Below are positions 1 to 8,453 of a DNA stretch of 64,000 nt, piece after piece; position 1 is the stretch's first letter, and each line of letters starts with the position of its first letter. Source of the stretch: UBA6115 sp964346355 (lineage in GTDB: Bacteria; Bacillota; Clostridia; Christensenellales; Aristaeellaceae); the NCBI GenBank assembly GCA_964346355.1, contig CAYFUH010000001.1, positions 59,896 through 123,895 on the forward strand, written 5' to 3'. Below the pieces are notes generated by a model. That model saw nothing but the letters and a program-made list of their open reading frames with translations. It was not told the DNA's origin and did no database searches. The position numbers were made by a program, and so were the translations under genes.

Positions 1-724
1 TGCCGTCCCCGGCAGAATAATTCTTGTGCAGCCCGCTATCCTCATCCATCAGCGCGAATGACACCGGCAAATAAAAACAATTACGCGTCTTGGCGGCTTC
101 CTCAATCAAGGCATTGAAGCCATGGATTTTTTTGTTGTTCATCCTGGGGTACTGACGCTGGGCGCGGCGTTCGATGACAGGCGCCAGGGAAACACAATAA
201 ATCAATGTATCGGGCAGTTCGCTGATGAACAAATCCAGCATGGCCTCATATTGGGGCAAAACGTGCTGTGCGCTGTAATTGTCAATCCCGTTGCTGCCTA
301 TCCAAATATAAAGTTTAGCTGGCTGTTTTGCTTTTAATAATTCAATCATCCTGACGGACTTGCCATCTAATTTGTATACCCTGTGCCGGACAAGCCCGTT
401 GGCGGACTGCCCAATTTTTGTGACAAACTCCATCGTAGGCAAGAGGCGGTTTAGGGCCAGGCCTTCAGCCAGGGAATCTCCGATGAAAATGGCATCCTCA
501 AAATAATCATCACCAACCATGTCCCCTTTGGGTACGGTTGGCGCTTCGTACCCCTCAAACACAAGCGCGGACACGGAGGGTTCTTCAAAAACAAACTCAT
601 CCGCCGCCATGCCGATTGGCAAGGCCAGCAAAAATACCAACAAAAAAGATATTAGTTTTTGGACGGCGCCAAATGAAGCAGCAGGTTGCGGTCTGTTAAA
701 AAGACATCTGTTCCGTAGATACAT
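1..724 (-). CDS. SGNH/GDSL-type hydrolase, 3' end outside the window
   Basis: Partial gene that runs off the left edge. The start ATG (722-724) follows GAGGAGG at four bases and lies inside the end of the DHHW gene, so the two overlap by 73 bp and are probably co-translated. The N-terminus carries a hydrophobic segment (LISFLLVFLLALP) that fits export or membrane anchoring. A GDSL-like block, FIGDSLAEG, supplies the presumed nucleophilic Ser, and IWIGSNGID resembles the later conserved Gly/Asn block. The catalytic Asp/His block is beyond the edge. Such SGNH proteins often sit beside MBOAT and DHHW genes, where they are thought to transfer or remove O-acyl groups on exported polymers. The substrate cannot be read from sequence. 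Confidence 0.8.
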   Translation of the reverse strand, partial: MYLRNRCLFNRPQPAASFGAVQKLISFLLVFLLALPIGMAADEFVFEEPSVSALVFEGYEAPTVPKGDMVGDDYFEDAIFIGDSLAEGLALNRLLPTMEFVTKIGQSANGLVRHRVYKLDGKSVRMIELLKAKQPAKLYIWIGSNGIDNYSAQHVLPQYEAMLDLFISELPDTLIYCVSLAPVIERRAQRQYPRMNNKKIHGFNALIEEAAKTRNCFYLPVSFALMDEDSGLHKNYSAGDG

Positions 725-1779
725 AGAACCTCCTCAATGCCCTCTTTTTTGATATACCCATCCAGGTCAAAACCAAGCTTCAAATACCGAAAATCCACCG
801 CGTGCAATCTTTGGTAATGTCTGGCTAAAAGCGGCAAAATTACATTGGCGTTTGAATCCTTGATGACAAGCGCACTGCCGCGCTCACCGCTTTGGCTGCT
901 GAGCGTTAATAAACCAGGGTTGTTGTACAACAGGGCATGATACTTGTTGGGGCTATCCAGCAGTGCTGTATCTACCAAGCCGGGCTTTTGCTCGCCTTCA
1001 ATTTCCAGGGTGATGTCCTTCACATCAAAGAAGGTGAGCGTATCTGCCCTCATGAAGGGATACGGTGCCCGCGCATAATATGAGCCTGTAAAGCCGTCTT
1101 GTTCAATCAGTATTGCGTCATCTGCCCGCGCTTTTAGCCCAAGATGCTTCACCAATTCCTCATAGACGGTTTTGGCGCCCGCGGCAGTCAGATGATGGTC
1201 CGTTCTGTAGTGCGTCATTTGGGATTGGCTTTCAAGCAATAGTGCATTCTTTACTGGCAAATAATCAATCTCAGGATAGCGCTGAACCTCCTGCTCAATC
1301 ATCGCTAACGGATCCGCAAGCGGATAAAAGGCTGGCAGCATTTCCTGATACATCACGCTGGATGGCGGCACCATGATAAAAGTAAAGGGAAGGCCTTGCC
1401 GGTGGGCAAACTGACCGATTGCGCTGACTGCTTTTTTAACCTCTGCAGGATTAAATTGGCGGCTGTCACCATACAACCTGTCACTCTTTCCCCGCACAAC
1501 GCCATTGGATTCGGTTTTTTGCAACACCCGTTCTTTGAACAAATTAATCTGGATGAAGGTGTCACGCAAAGGCAGCTGGTCATCCACATAGTCTTCCGCC
1601 TGATCCATCCACCTGCCGGTTGCGATGTGTTGAAGCGACAGTTCAGGGATGGCAGCCAGCGGGCGGTTTTCTAACTGCGACATGGTTTTATCAGGCATGA
1701 GCAGGCTTAACACAGCAAGAACCAGCATCATCAACATGATGAGGATGAATAAAGGTGCCGCGAACAATCTTTTCATCAT
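652..1779 (-). CDS. DHHW-motif protein (AlgJ/AlgX-like, O-acylation partner)
   Basis: About 375 residues with one N-terminal membrane anchor (LFILIMLMMLVLAVLSLLM) and an extracytoplasmic domain. The family motif is visible as TDHHLTAAGA (DHH followed by a conserved Ala/Gly turn), together with a YGDSRQ stretch. DHHW proteins are SGNH-like partners of MBOAT O-acyltransferases. The chosen start is the first of two adjacent ATGs, one base after the MBOAT stop codon, with CAGG upstream. An in-frame ATG at 1818 would overlap the MBOAT gene and has no proper ribosome binding site. Its place between the MBOAT and SGNH genes supports a role in acetylating a surface polymer; the polymer is unknown. 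Confidence 0.8.
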   Translation of the reverse strand: MMKRLFAAPLFILIMLMMLVLAVLSLLMPDKTMSQLENRPLAAIPELSLQHIATGRWMDQAEDYVDDQLPLRDTFIQINLFKERVLQKTESNGVVRGKSDRLYGDSRQFNPAEVKKAVSAIGQFAHRQGLPFTFIMVPPSSVMYQEMLPAFYPLADPLAMIEQEVQRYPEIDYLPVKNALLLESQSQMTHYRTDHHLTAAGAKTVYEELVKHLGLKARADDAILIEQDGFTGSYYARAPYPFMRADTLTFFDVKDITLEIEGEQKPGLVDTALLDSPNKYHALLYNNPGLLTLSSQSGERGSALVIKDSNANVILPLLARHYQRLHAVDFRYLKLGFDLDGYIKKEGIEEVLCIYGTDVFLTDRNLLLHLAPSKN

Positions 1780-1780
1780 A

Positions 1781-3136
1781 TCAAAACCTGAAGTAAATAA
1801 AGGGGTTGTAGGCTTCATTCACCAATGCAGCCAGGGACAAAACCATCACGCTGGTCATCAAAGCAATACGCGCTGCCTTTGAGCGGGTAAACAGTTGATT
1901 AAAAAATTGAAACACGGAGGGCATGCAGAAGATAATCGCGATGATCAGCAAAATGCCGTGCCCGCGCAGGTAATAAAAAACATCGGTACTAAATACAGGC
2001 GAGAACATCCGCAGGAAGTGATCGCCGGATTCCCTGAGGCTGCTGTATGAAAACAGCGGCAGACTCAAAAAGAAGACAAACTGCGCGTACAGCAAACCCA
2101 GTCTGGGCCGCTGCGCAATCCAGGAGCCAAAGGATGTTCTCTCCAGCGCGATAAACACAAAAAACCAAAGCCCCCACAGGATATGGTTCCAATCAGCACC
2201 ATGCCAAAAACCAGATAAAAACCAGACAAAAAATAGGTTGATGATTGTTCTGTGCGCGCCTTTGCGGCTGCCGCCCAGCGGAACATACACATAATCCCGC
2301 AGCCAGGTGCCCAGCGTCATGTGCCACCTGCGCCAGAAATCGCGCATGGAGCGCGCGGACAGCGGATGGTTAAAGTTTTGCGGGAACTTGAACCCCATCA
2401 TATGCCCCATGCCAATCGCCATACTGGAATAGCCGGCGAAATCAAAATACAATTGCAGCACACTGGCAAGAGTCGCCAGCCACATCGCCGGCGCGCTCGC
2501 ACTTTTGATGGATAGGATATCCTGATACAGGGCGCCCATCGGATTGGCCAGCAAGACCTTGGCGCCCAAGCCGGCAATAAAGATGGTCATTCCATTTTCA
2601 AGGTCACTTGCGGTGATGGTCCGCTTGCGCATTTCTTTTTGAACATCTGTATACAGAACAATGGGCCCCGCAATCAACTGCGGAAACAGCACGATAAAGG
2701 TCATCACATTGATGACGTTTTTTTCGGCCGGAATTTTCTTTCGGTAGATGTCGATAATATAGCCTGTAATCTGAAAGGTAAAAAAGCTGATACCAAGCGG
2801 CATCGTGACCGATGGCGCGTAGGCCGACAAACCAATAACGCCCATTAAAAAGCCGCTGTATTTATAAAACACCAGGGTACCGATATTAAACACAACCGCC
2901 AGGATCATCAGCAGCTTACGCGCACGGCCTTCGCCGCGATCGATCAAAATGCCAAAGATGACGTTAAAGACCAAGACGGTCAAAATCAGCGGCAGGTAGG
3001 CAATCTCGCCCCACGCATAAAAAAGCAGGCTGGCCAGCAGCAAAAATCCATTTCGCAGCCGCTGGGGCAAAACGAAATGGATGATGAGGACAATGGGCAG
3101 GAACCAAATAAGGAAGGTCAGGCTTGAAAACAGCAT
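1781..3136 (-). CDS. MBOAT-family membrane O-acyltransferase (AlgI/DltB-like)
   Basis: A 451-residue polytopic membrane protein. Family landmarks are RRWHMTLGTWLRDYVYVPLG and, later, FLSGFWHGADW, whose His is the invariant catalytic residue of membrane-bound O-acyltransferases; the length is normal for the AlgI group. AAGGAGG lies ahead of the ATG. It is probably the channel/transferase that passes acyl groups from cytoplasmic donors to the outer face, where the DHHW and SGNH proteins encoded next would finish transfer. No alginate biosynthesis genes are visible, so the acceptor is not alginate on this evidence; a wall polymer or exopolysaccharide is more likely. DltB itself is less likely because no dltA/C/D neighbours are present. 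Confidence 0.88.
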   Translation of the reverse strand: MLFSSLTFLIWFLPIVLIIHFVLPQRLRNGFLLLASLLFYAWGEIAYLPLILTVLVFNVIFGILIDRGEGRARKLLMILAVVFNIGTLVFYKYSGFLMGVIGLSAYAPSVTMPLGISFFTFQITGYIIDIYRKKIPAEKNVINVMTFIVLFPQLIAGPIVLYTDVQKEMRKRTITASDLENGMTIFIAGLGAKVLLANPMGALYQDILSIKSASAPAMWLATLASVLQLYFDFAGYSSMAIGMGHMMGFKFPQNFNHPLSARSMRDFWRRWHMTLGTWLRDYVYVPLGGSRKGAHRTIINLFFVWFLSGFWHGADWNHILWGLWFFVFIALERTSFGSWIAQRPRLGLLYAQFVFFLSLPLFSYSSLRESGDHFLRMFSPVFSTDVFYYLRGHGILLIIAIIFCMPSVFQFFNQLFTRSKAARIALMTSVMVLSLAALVNEAYNPFIYFRF

Positions 3137-3196
3137 ATCCTGACCTCCTTTTTTACGTAATCTGCATCAATGAAGCTTCAGGGAGCAGATCATTCT

Positions 3197-5023
3197 TTAA
3201 AACCCGTTGTCCTTATTGATCTGATCAATCTTGCTGCTGCGCAGCGGCGGGTTGCAATACGGGCAAGGGGTTAATTTTGAGTGCTCCTGATGGTCAAGCT
3301 CAGAATACACCAAGGCACCTGCCAGGGGCAAGTACCTGTCCTTGATGCTGCGGCAATTTTGATCCGAATGGTAATATTTGCCGCCCTGGGGGTTGAAAAA
3401 CAAGGGCAGGTTGGCATCTGGATACTCATAAAAGCGGTTGTCATCATCCCAGACCAACACCTTGGTATTGACCTTGATATTTTTCCACAGCCAGGTCATG
3501 TTGATGCCGTCGTTGTTTTTGACCCGCTGCACGCGGATGCAGCCATGGCTTGCTTTTTTACCAAGCTGTGCTTCCTGGGAGGAATAATCCCAGTAGCCTG
3601 TGCGTTCGTTTAAGATATAGGGCACCTCATGGATCAGCGCACCGCCGTTAATCCGCATGGCCATCCTGCAAACGAGGTTGCCGGCGTTGAAGTCCCCCGT
3701 GCGGCTGACCATCAAAAACTCCCCCGACGGCGTCTCGTTCCAGGGCTGCTTTGAGGTAGGCACGCCTGTAGAAATCAAAAGCTCGGTAATGATCTTGCCA
3801 TTCTGGAAGACATACATGCGCTGCTTGAGCTTATCAATCAACAGCCCGTAGTCATCCCGCGGGGTAATTACCTTGAGTTCGGAAGTTTTGATATAGCCGC
3901 GGATCAGGTCATCCGTGTCGCCATATCCCCTGCGGGTGCGGTTGTTGGGCCCATAGGAGGAGTTGTACACCTCAACCAGCGACCAACCGTCGTCATATTG
4001 CTCAATCACATGAACACCCTGGGATTGATACCCAACCTCGCCCACGATGTTCTCACGCTTGCTGCTATCGTCCCGTGTCGCGCGCAGCTTGTAGGTGTCG
4101 CGCTGATCCCGGCCCCATAGCACGGTGATGGGCTGCATCATGACCTTCCAGATGGCTTCCTCATTATAGTCACCAACCGGCAGGCGCCAAAAATCCTTGC
4201 CGTAGTCTTCCTTAGGGACAACTTCTTTGGTGGGGACCGAATAATGATAGCCCTCGTTCTTGGGGTTTCCAGCGCTTTGGGTTGCTGCGGGGCTTGCAGA
4301 TGGTTCTTCTGCCGCATCAGGTGCGGGCTCTGTCGCTTCCGGCGCAGGCGGGCTTGACGAAGGCTGGCTCTCCATGACATCCAGCGTGATATGCTGCTGG
4401 TTTGCGGCAAAACCCGTTTCGTCCAGAAACACAACAGAAAGCGTGTGTTTCCCGGCTGGCGCTGGTTTGTCGTTCAGTGTGCCATCCCAGTTTATCTCGC
4501 TGCGCCCTTCCGGCACTGCTTCATGGTAGATGGTGTGGTGTTCGTGCGCGACATGGAAAACAACTGCCAAAGCACCCGGCATGTTGACATTGACGGACAT
4601 CGTCCAGGCTTCCCCGGGGGTAATCCGGCTGTCCTTCAGCTGCAGCTGGGTCACCTGCGGGCTCATCTTGCCGATGTGCAGCGGATGAGAAATGCTGTCA
4701 TGTCCATCTGTCAGCACCAGGTTATATACGCCCTCATTGACTGGTTTCATGGCGTTGTCCATGCCATTCCACATAAACTGGTTCTCGCCCTGCTTTAGCG
4801 GAATGGATTGCAGGATCACAAACAGTGCCTGGCCTTTCGCATCCTGCAAGGTCACAGTACCTGTCCCTTCGTGCGCGGTTTTGAAATGAAATAATTCTGT
4901 TTTTCCCGGCCTGATCAGGTCCGGAAATTCATTTATTACAAGGTGCGGTTCTTCCGCACCGGTGAAAACGATTGGCAAAAGCAGTGTCAACACAAGGGTT
5001 AGGATCAGAATTCGCCTGTTCAT
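3197..5023 (-). CDS. Exported L,D-transpeptidase (YkuD) with Ig-like N-terminus and cysteine-rich tail
   Basis: 608 residues. An N-terminal signal peptide (ILILTLVLTLLLPIVF) is followed by one or two FlgD-Ig-like beta domains (about 30-215), a Pro/Ala/Ser-rich linker (215-255), an SH3-like region (about 290-395) and the YkuD catalytic domain. The SHGCIRV motif near residue 490 holds the catalytic Cys and His that form 3-3 or lipoprotein-type cross-links in peptidoglycan. The last 60 residues contain YYHSDQNC, then PCPYC, a Cys spacing seen in small metal-binding tails, after the enzyme domain has ended. The gene lies 60 bp upstream of the MBOAT gene on the same strand, so it may head this envelope operon. 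No clear terminator separates them. Confidence 0.9.
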   Translation of the reverse strand: MNRRILILTLVLTLLLPIVFTGAEEPHLVINEFPDLIRPGKTELFHFKTAHEGTGTVTLQDAKGQALFVILQSIPLKQGENQFMWNGMDNAMKPVNEGVYNLVLTDGHDSISHPLHIGKMSPQVTQLQLKDSRITPGEAWTMSVNVNMPGALAVVFHVAHEHHTIYHEAVPEGRSEINWDGTLNDKPAPAGKHTLSVVFLDETGFAANQQHITLDVMESQPSSSPPAPEATEPAPDAAEEPSASPAATQSAGNPKNEGYHYSVPTKEVVPKEDYGKDFWRLPVGDYNEEAIWKVMMQPITVLWGRDQRDTYKLRATRDDSSKRENIVGEVGYQSQGVHVIEQYDDGWSLVEVYNSSYGPNNRTRRGYGDTDDLIRGYIKTSELKVITPRDDYGLLIDKLKQRMYVFQNGKIITELLISTGVPTSKQPWNETPSGEFLMVSRTGDFNAGNLVCRMAMRINGGALIHEVPYILNERTGYWDYSSQEAQLGKKASHGCIRVQRVKNNDGINMTWLWKNIKVNTKVLVWDDDNRFYEYPDANLPLFFNPQGGKYYHSDQNCRSIKDRYLPLAGALVYSELDHQEHSKLTPCPYCNPPLRSSKIDQINKDNGF

Positions 5024-5195
5024 TCAGCCCTCCTTCGTCATGAATGTTCATATCTTATCAAATTGTTTGCTACCCATCAAGAGCATCCTCTAAACACTTG
5101 GTAAACATATTGACACAGATTCTAAATAATACGTAAAAATTATGAATTTCCTTGCCAGCATAACGCCATACCTTCATCAGCAAACTCTCTGATGA

Positions 5196-5224
5196 TTGAC
5201 AGTGTCATGGCCAGTGGATAAGAT
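5196..5224 (+). promoter_or_regulatory. Candidate sigma-A promoter for ruvC operon
   Basis: TTGACA (5196-5201), 17 bp, then TAAGAT (5219-5224), ending 25 bases before the ruvC start. The -35 is perfect and the -10 matches at four positions. A six-base hairpin (CATCAG/CTGATG) lies just upstream. Confidence 0.5.
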
Positions 5225-5249
5225 ACAATTTGGAACTAAGGAGGCATTA

Positions 5250-5744
5250 TTGCGTATTTTAGGGATTGATCCGGGGCTTGCCACCATGGGCTGGGGTGTC
5301 ATTGAAGGCCAGGCAAACAAAGCGGTATTTATCGCCTGCGGCGTCATCGAAACCGCGGCTGATACCCCCTTCCCCCAGCGGTTGGTTGAAATTGACAATG
5401 CAGTCAGCACCCTGTTATCACTTTATCAACCGGATGAAATCGTCTTTGAACAGTTGTTTTTCGCGAAAAACGTAACCACCGCGTTTGCGGTAGGCGCCGC
5501 ACGCGGCGTCGCGATTGCCCGGTGTGCTGGCTATACTGACGCGCTGTTTGAATACACTCCCATGCAGATTAAGCAGGCGGTGGTTGGCTATGGCAGTGCC
5601 AGCAAAAACCAGATTCAGCAGATGGTCAAACTGCTGCTGAACCTGCCCGTTCATCCCAAGCCCGATGACGCGGCGGATGCTGTCGCCGCAGCTGTAACGC
5701 ATTACAACGCGGGACGGTTTCGCAGCGAACACTTGATGAAATAG
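5250..5744 (+). CDS. ruvC: Crossover junction endodeoxyribonuclease RuvC
   Basis: RuvC cuts Holliday junctions after RuvAB branch migration. The 164-residue product begins RILGIDPGLATMGWG, with the first catalytic Asp in GIDPG. The Glu in FEQLFF and the acidic pair in PDDAADA complete the metal-binding set. I start at TTG 5250, seven bases after GGAGG. An upstream in-frame TTG at 5196 would place the start inside the predicted promoter. The gene is followed by ruvA after 10 bp, making a classic ruvC-ruvA-ruvB order. Confidence 0.96.
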   Translation: MRILGIDPGLATMGWGVIEGQANKAVFIACGVIETAADTPFPQRLVEIDNAVSTLLSLYQPDEIVFEQLFFAKNVTTAFAVGAARGVAIARCAGYTDALFEYTPMQIKQAVVGYGSASKNQIQQMVKLLLNLPVHPKPDDAADAVAAAVTHYNAGRFRSEHLMK

Positions 5745-5754
5745 AGGTAGTTGG

Positions 5755-6366
5755 ATGTACGCATTTTTAGAAGGCCTGGTGGCGGAAAAAAGCGGAAATG
5801 AGCTGGTGCTCAATGTGAACGGCGTGGGCTATCAGGTGATGTGCACCCAGGCTGCCATCTCAAAGGCACCGCCCAAGGATGAATTTGTCCGTGTTTATAC
5901 ATGGCTGAGCGTGCGGGATGACGCCATGGAACTGTTTGGTTTTGAAAGCAGGGAGGAGCGCTCCTTGTTTTTAAACCTGACCACAGTCACCGGCATCGGG
6001 CCGCGCACCGCACTGAACATCCTCAACAGCATGCCGCTGAAGGATCTCACCCTGGCCATCTTAACTGAAGACATCCAGATGCTTTCCCGCGCGCCAGGCG
6101 TTGGCAAAAAGACAGCACAGCGCATCTCGCTTGAATTGAAAGACCGCATGAGCAAAGAGGACTTCAGCAGCAATCTTGCGCAATTGCCCGCTGGCACTGT
6201 CAGCCAGCAGATGGGGTCGGTTGGTGAGGCCATTCAGGCGCTGGCTGCCCTGGGCTACAGCCAAAGCGAGGCGGCGCTGGCGGTATCCAAGGTTCACCAA
6301 ACCAGCGGCGAATTGCCCGCTGATGAACTGGTGCGCCAGGCACTTCGCTCCATGATGAAAGGATAA
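5755..6366 (+). CDS. ruvA: Holliday junction branch migration protein RuvA
   Basis: 203 residues, normal length. RuvA is the junction-binding tetramer that loads the RuvB motor. The N-terminal OB-fold starts MYAFLEGLV; a helix-hairpin-helix block reads TGIGPRTALNIL and a second GVGKKTAQRI, both DNA-backbone contacts. The C-terminal third (about 155-203) is the flexible RuvB-binding domain with LAALGYSQSEA. It lies 10 bp after ruvC and 3 bp before ruvB, so the three genes form one transcription unit. Confidence 0.97.
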   Translation: MYAFLEGLVAEKSGNELVLNVNGVGYQVMCTQAAISKAPPKDEFVRVYTWLSVRDDAMELFGFESREERSLFLNLTTVTGIGPRTALNILNSMPLKDLTLAILTEDIQMLSRAPGVGKKTAQRISLELKDRMSKEDFSSNLAQLPAGTVSQQMGSVGEAIQALAALGYSQSEAALAVSKVHQTSGELPADELVRQALRSMMKG

Positions 6367-6369
6367 GGC

Positions 6370-7419
6370 ATGCAGGACGATCGCTTTATGATGACCGGCT
6401 ACCGTGATGAGGACGCAGATCACGACCTTTCCCTGCGCCCGCGTAGTTTGCGCGAATATATCGGCCAGGACGCGGTGAAGCAAAATTTAAGCATTTATAT
6501 CAAAGCAGCGCTGGGACGCAGGGACGCACTGGACCATATGCTGCTGTACGGCCCGCCCGGCCTGGGCAAGACCACCCTGGCGTGCATTGTGGCGGCTGAA
6601 ATGGGGCAAAATATTCGCATTACCTCCGGCCCCGCGATTGACCGGCCCGGTGACCTGGCAGCCATTTTGACAAACCTTAACGCCGGTGACATCCTGTTTA
6701 TTGATGAAATTCACCGCCTCTCCCGCGCTGTGGAGGAAGTACTCTACCCCGCGATGGAGGATTACGCCCTGGACATTATGATTGGCAAGGGGCCAACCGC
6801 GCGCTCGATGCGCCTGGATCTGCCCCATTTTACGCTGGTTGGCGCAACGACAAGGGCAGGGCAGCTCTCTGCCCCCCTGCGTGACCGCTTTGGGATGGTA
6901 TTCCGTCTGGAGCTGTACTCACCCGAGGAATTGGCGCAGATTGTCAAGCGCTCCTCCTCTATTTTGGGCATGCCCGCTGATGAGGACGGCATCATTGAAA
7001 TCGCCCGCCGCAGCCGCGGCACCCCACGCATTGCCAACCGGATGCTCAAGCGCGTGCGCGATTATGCCCAGGTGCAGGCAGATGGCAAAATTACCCGAAC
7101 CGTTGCAAACGAAGGTTTAAACCTGCTGGAGATTGATGCCCTGGGCCTTGACAAGGTGGACCGCAATGTGCTGGAAACCATGATTGACAAGTTTGCCGGC
7201 GGCCCAGTTGGACTGGATACCTTGGCCGCGTCAACCGGTGAAGACGCCTTGACGATTGAAGATGTGTATGAACCATTTTTGCTGCAATTAGGCTTCATCC
7301 AGCGTACCCCAAGGGGCAGGGTGGCTACCCGGGCTGCCTATGAACATTTGGGTAAAACGATGATACCGCATGAGGATGAGGATGACCCTCAACTGTCACT
7401 GTTTGATGAGAACGCGTGA
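6370..7419 (+). CDS. ruvB: Holliday junction ATP-dependent DNA helicase RuvB
   Basis: 349 residues. AAA+ motor of the resolvasome. Walker A is GPPGLGKTTL, Walker B is LFIDEIHRL, sensor 1 lies in GATTRAG, and the arginine-rich region DRFGMVFRLE follows. A winged-helix DNA-binding domain forms the C-terminus (about 260-345). It starts three bases after the ruvA stop, and its 3' end overlaps queA by 14 bp. Confidence 0.98.
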   Translation: MQDDRFMMTGYRDEDADHDLSLRPRSLREYIGQDAVKQNLSIYIKAALGRRDALDHMLLYGPPGLGKTTLACIVAAEMGQNIRITSGPAIDRPGDLAAILTNLNAGDILFIDEIHRLSRAVEEVLYPAMEDYALDIMIGKGPTARSMRLDLPHFTLVGATTRAGQLSAPLRDRFGMVFRLELYSPEELAQIVKRSSSILGMPADEDGIIEIARRSRGTPRIANRMLKRVRDYAQVQADGKITRTVANEGLNLLEIDALGLDKVDRNVLETMIDKFAGGPVGLDTLAASTGEDALTIEDVYEPFLLQLGFIQRTPRGRVATRAAYEHLGKTMIPHEDEDDPQLSLFDENA

Positions 7420-8452
7420 TTTTCATTATCACCTGCCGGAGGAGCTGATCGCGCAGACACCGCTTGCGCAGCGCGATCACAGCCGGATGCTGGTGTATGA
7501 CAAGCAGACCGGGCAGATCAAGCACCGCGCATTTTATGATTTGCCTTCTTTTTTGCGCGCGAATGATGTGCTGGTGCTCAACCGCAGCCGTGTCATCCCC
7601 GCCCGCTTATTGGGCGTGAAACAGGACAGCGGCATCGCGTGTGAGGTTTTGTTGTTAAAGCGCATCAACGCAAGGGATTGGGAAGCGCTGATCAAACCGG
7701 GCCGCCGGCTGAAGGAAGGCGCTGTCGTTGTCTTTGGTGATGGCGCGCTCACCTGCACCATCCTTTCTGATACAGCGTTTGGCGGGCGGGTTGTGCGGTT
7801 TTCGTATGAGGGTGTGTTTGAGCAAATTCTGGACCAGCTGGGCCAGATGCCCCTCCCCCCTTACATCCACGAGCAATTGGCGGACAAAAACAGATACCAG
7901 ACCATCTACGCAAAAGAAGAAGGCAGCGCTGCCGCGCCAACCGCGGGGCTGCATTTCACGGATGAAGTTTTACAACAGATCAAAGATAAAGGCGTTCAGA
8001 TCGCCACGGTCCTTTTGCATGTTGGCTTAGGTACCTTCCGGCCAGTCAAAGAAGAAGCAGTCGAAAAACACGTCATGCACGAGGAATGGTTCCAGGTAGA
8101 TCAGCAGGCGGCTGACACCATCAACCAGGCCCGTGCGCAGGGCGGCCGTGTTGTCTGCGTTGGCACAACCTGTGTGCGGACGCTTGAAACCATCGCGGAT
8201 GAGAAGGGCTTTATCCGCCCCGCTGGCGGGAACACGAATATCTTTATCACGCCCGGTTACACATTCCGTGCGGTGGACATGCTGCTGACCAATTTTCACC
8301 TGCCGCAAAGCACTTTATTAATGCTGGTATCCGCATTTATGGGACGTGAACAGGCGATTTTCGCTTATGAAACAGCCGTCAGGGAGCGTTATCGTTTTTT
8401 CAGCTTTGGCGATTGTATGCTCATTGGCAATAAGATGGATGAACAGACTTGA
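7406..8452 (+). CDS. queA: tRNA preQ1(34) S-adenosylmethionine ribosyltransferase-isomerase QueA
   Basis: 348 residues. QueA moves the ribosyl group of SAM onto preQ1 in the tRNA wobble position, giving epoxyqueuosine. Recognisable blocks are RDFHYHLPEELIAQ at the N-terminus, AAPTAGLHFT in the middle and TNFHLPQSTLLMLV near the C-terminus. The ATG at 7406 gives the family N-terminus and overlaps ruvB by 14 bp. No preQ1 riboswitch or other queuosine gene is visible; queA after ruvB is a common order in Gram-positive bacteria. Confidence 0.96.
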   Translation: MRTRDFHYHLPEELIAQTPLAQRDHSRMLVYDKQTGQIKHRAFYDLPSFLRANDVLVLNRSRVIPARLLGVKQDSGIACEVLLLKRINARDWEALIKPGRRLKEGAVVVFGDGALTCTILSDTAFGGRVVRFSYEGVFEQILDQLGQMPLPPYIHEQLADKNRYQTIYAKEEGSAAAPTAGLHFTDEVLQQIKDKGVQIATVLLHVGLGTFRPVKEEAVEKHVMHEEWFQVDQQAADTINQARAQGGRVVCVGTTCVRTLETIADEKGFIRPAGGNTNIFITPGYTFRAVDMLLTNFHLPQSTLLMLVSAFMGREQAIFAYETAVRERYRFFSFGDCMLIGNKMDEQT

Positions 8453-8453
8453 T

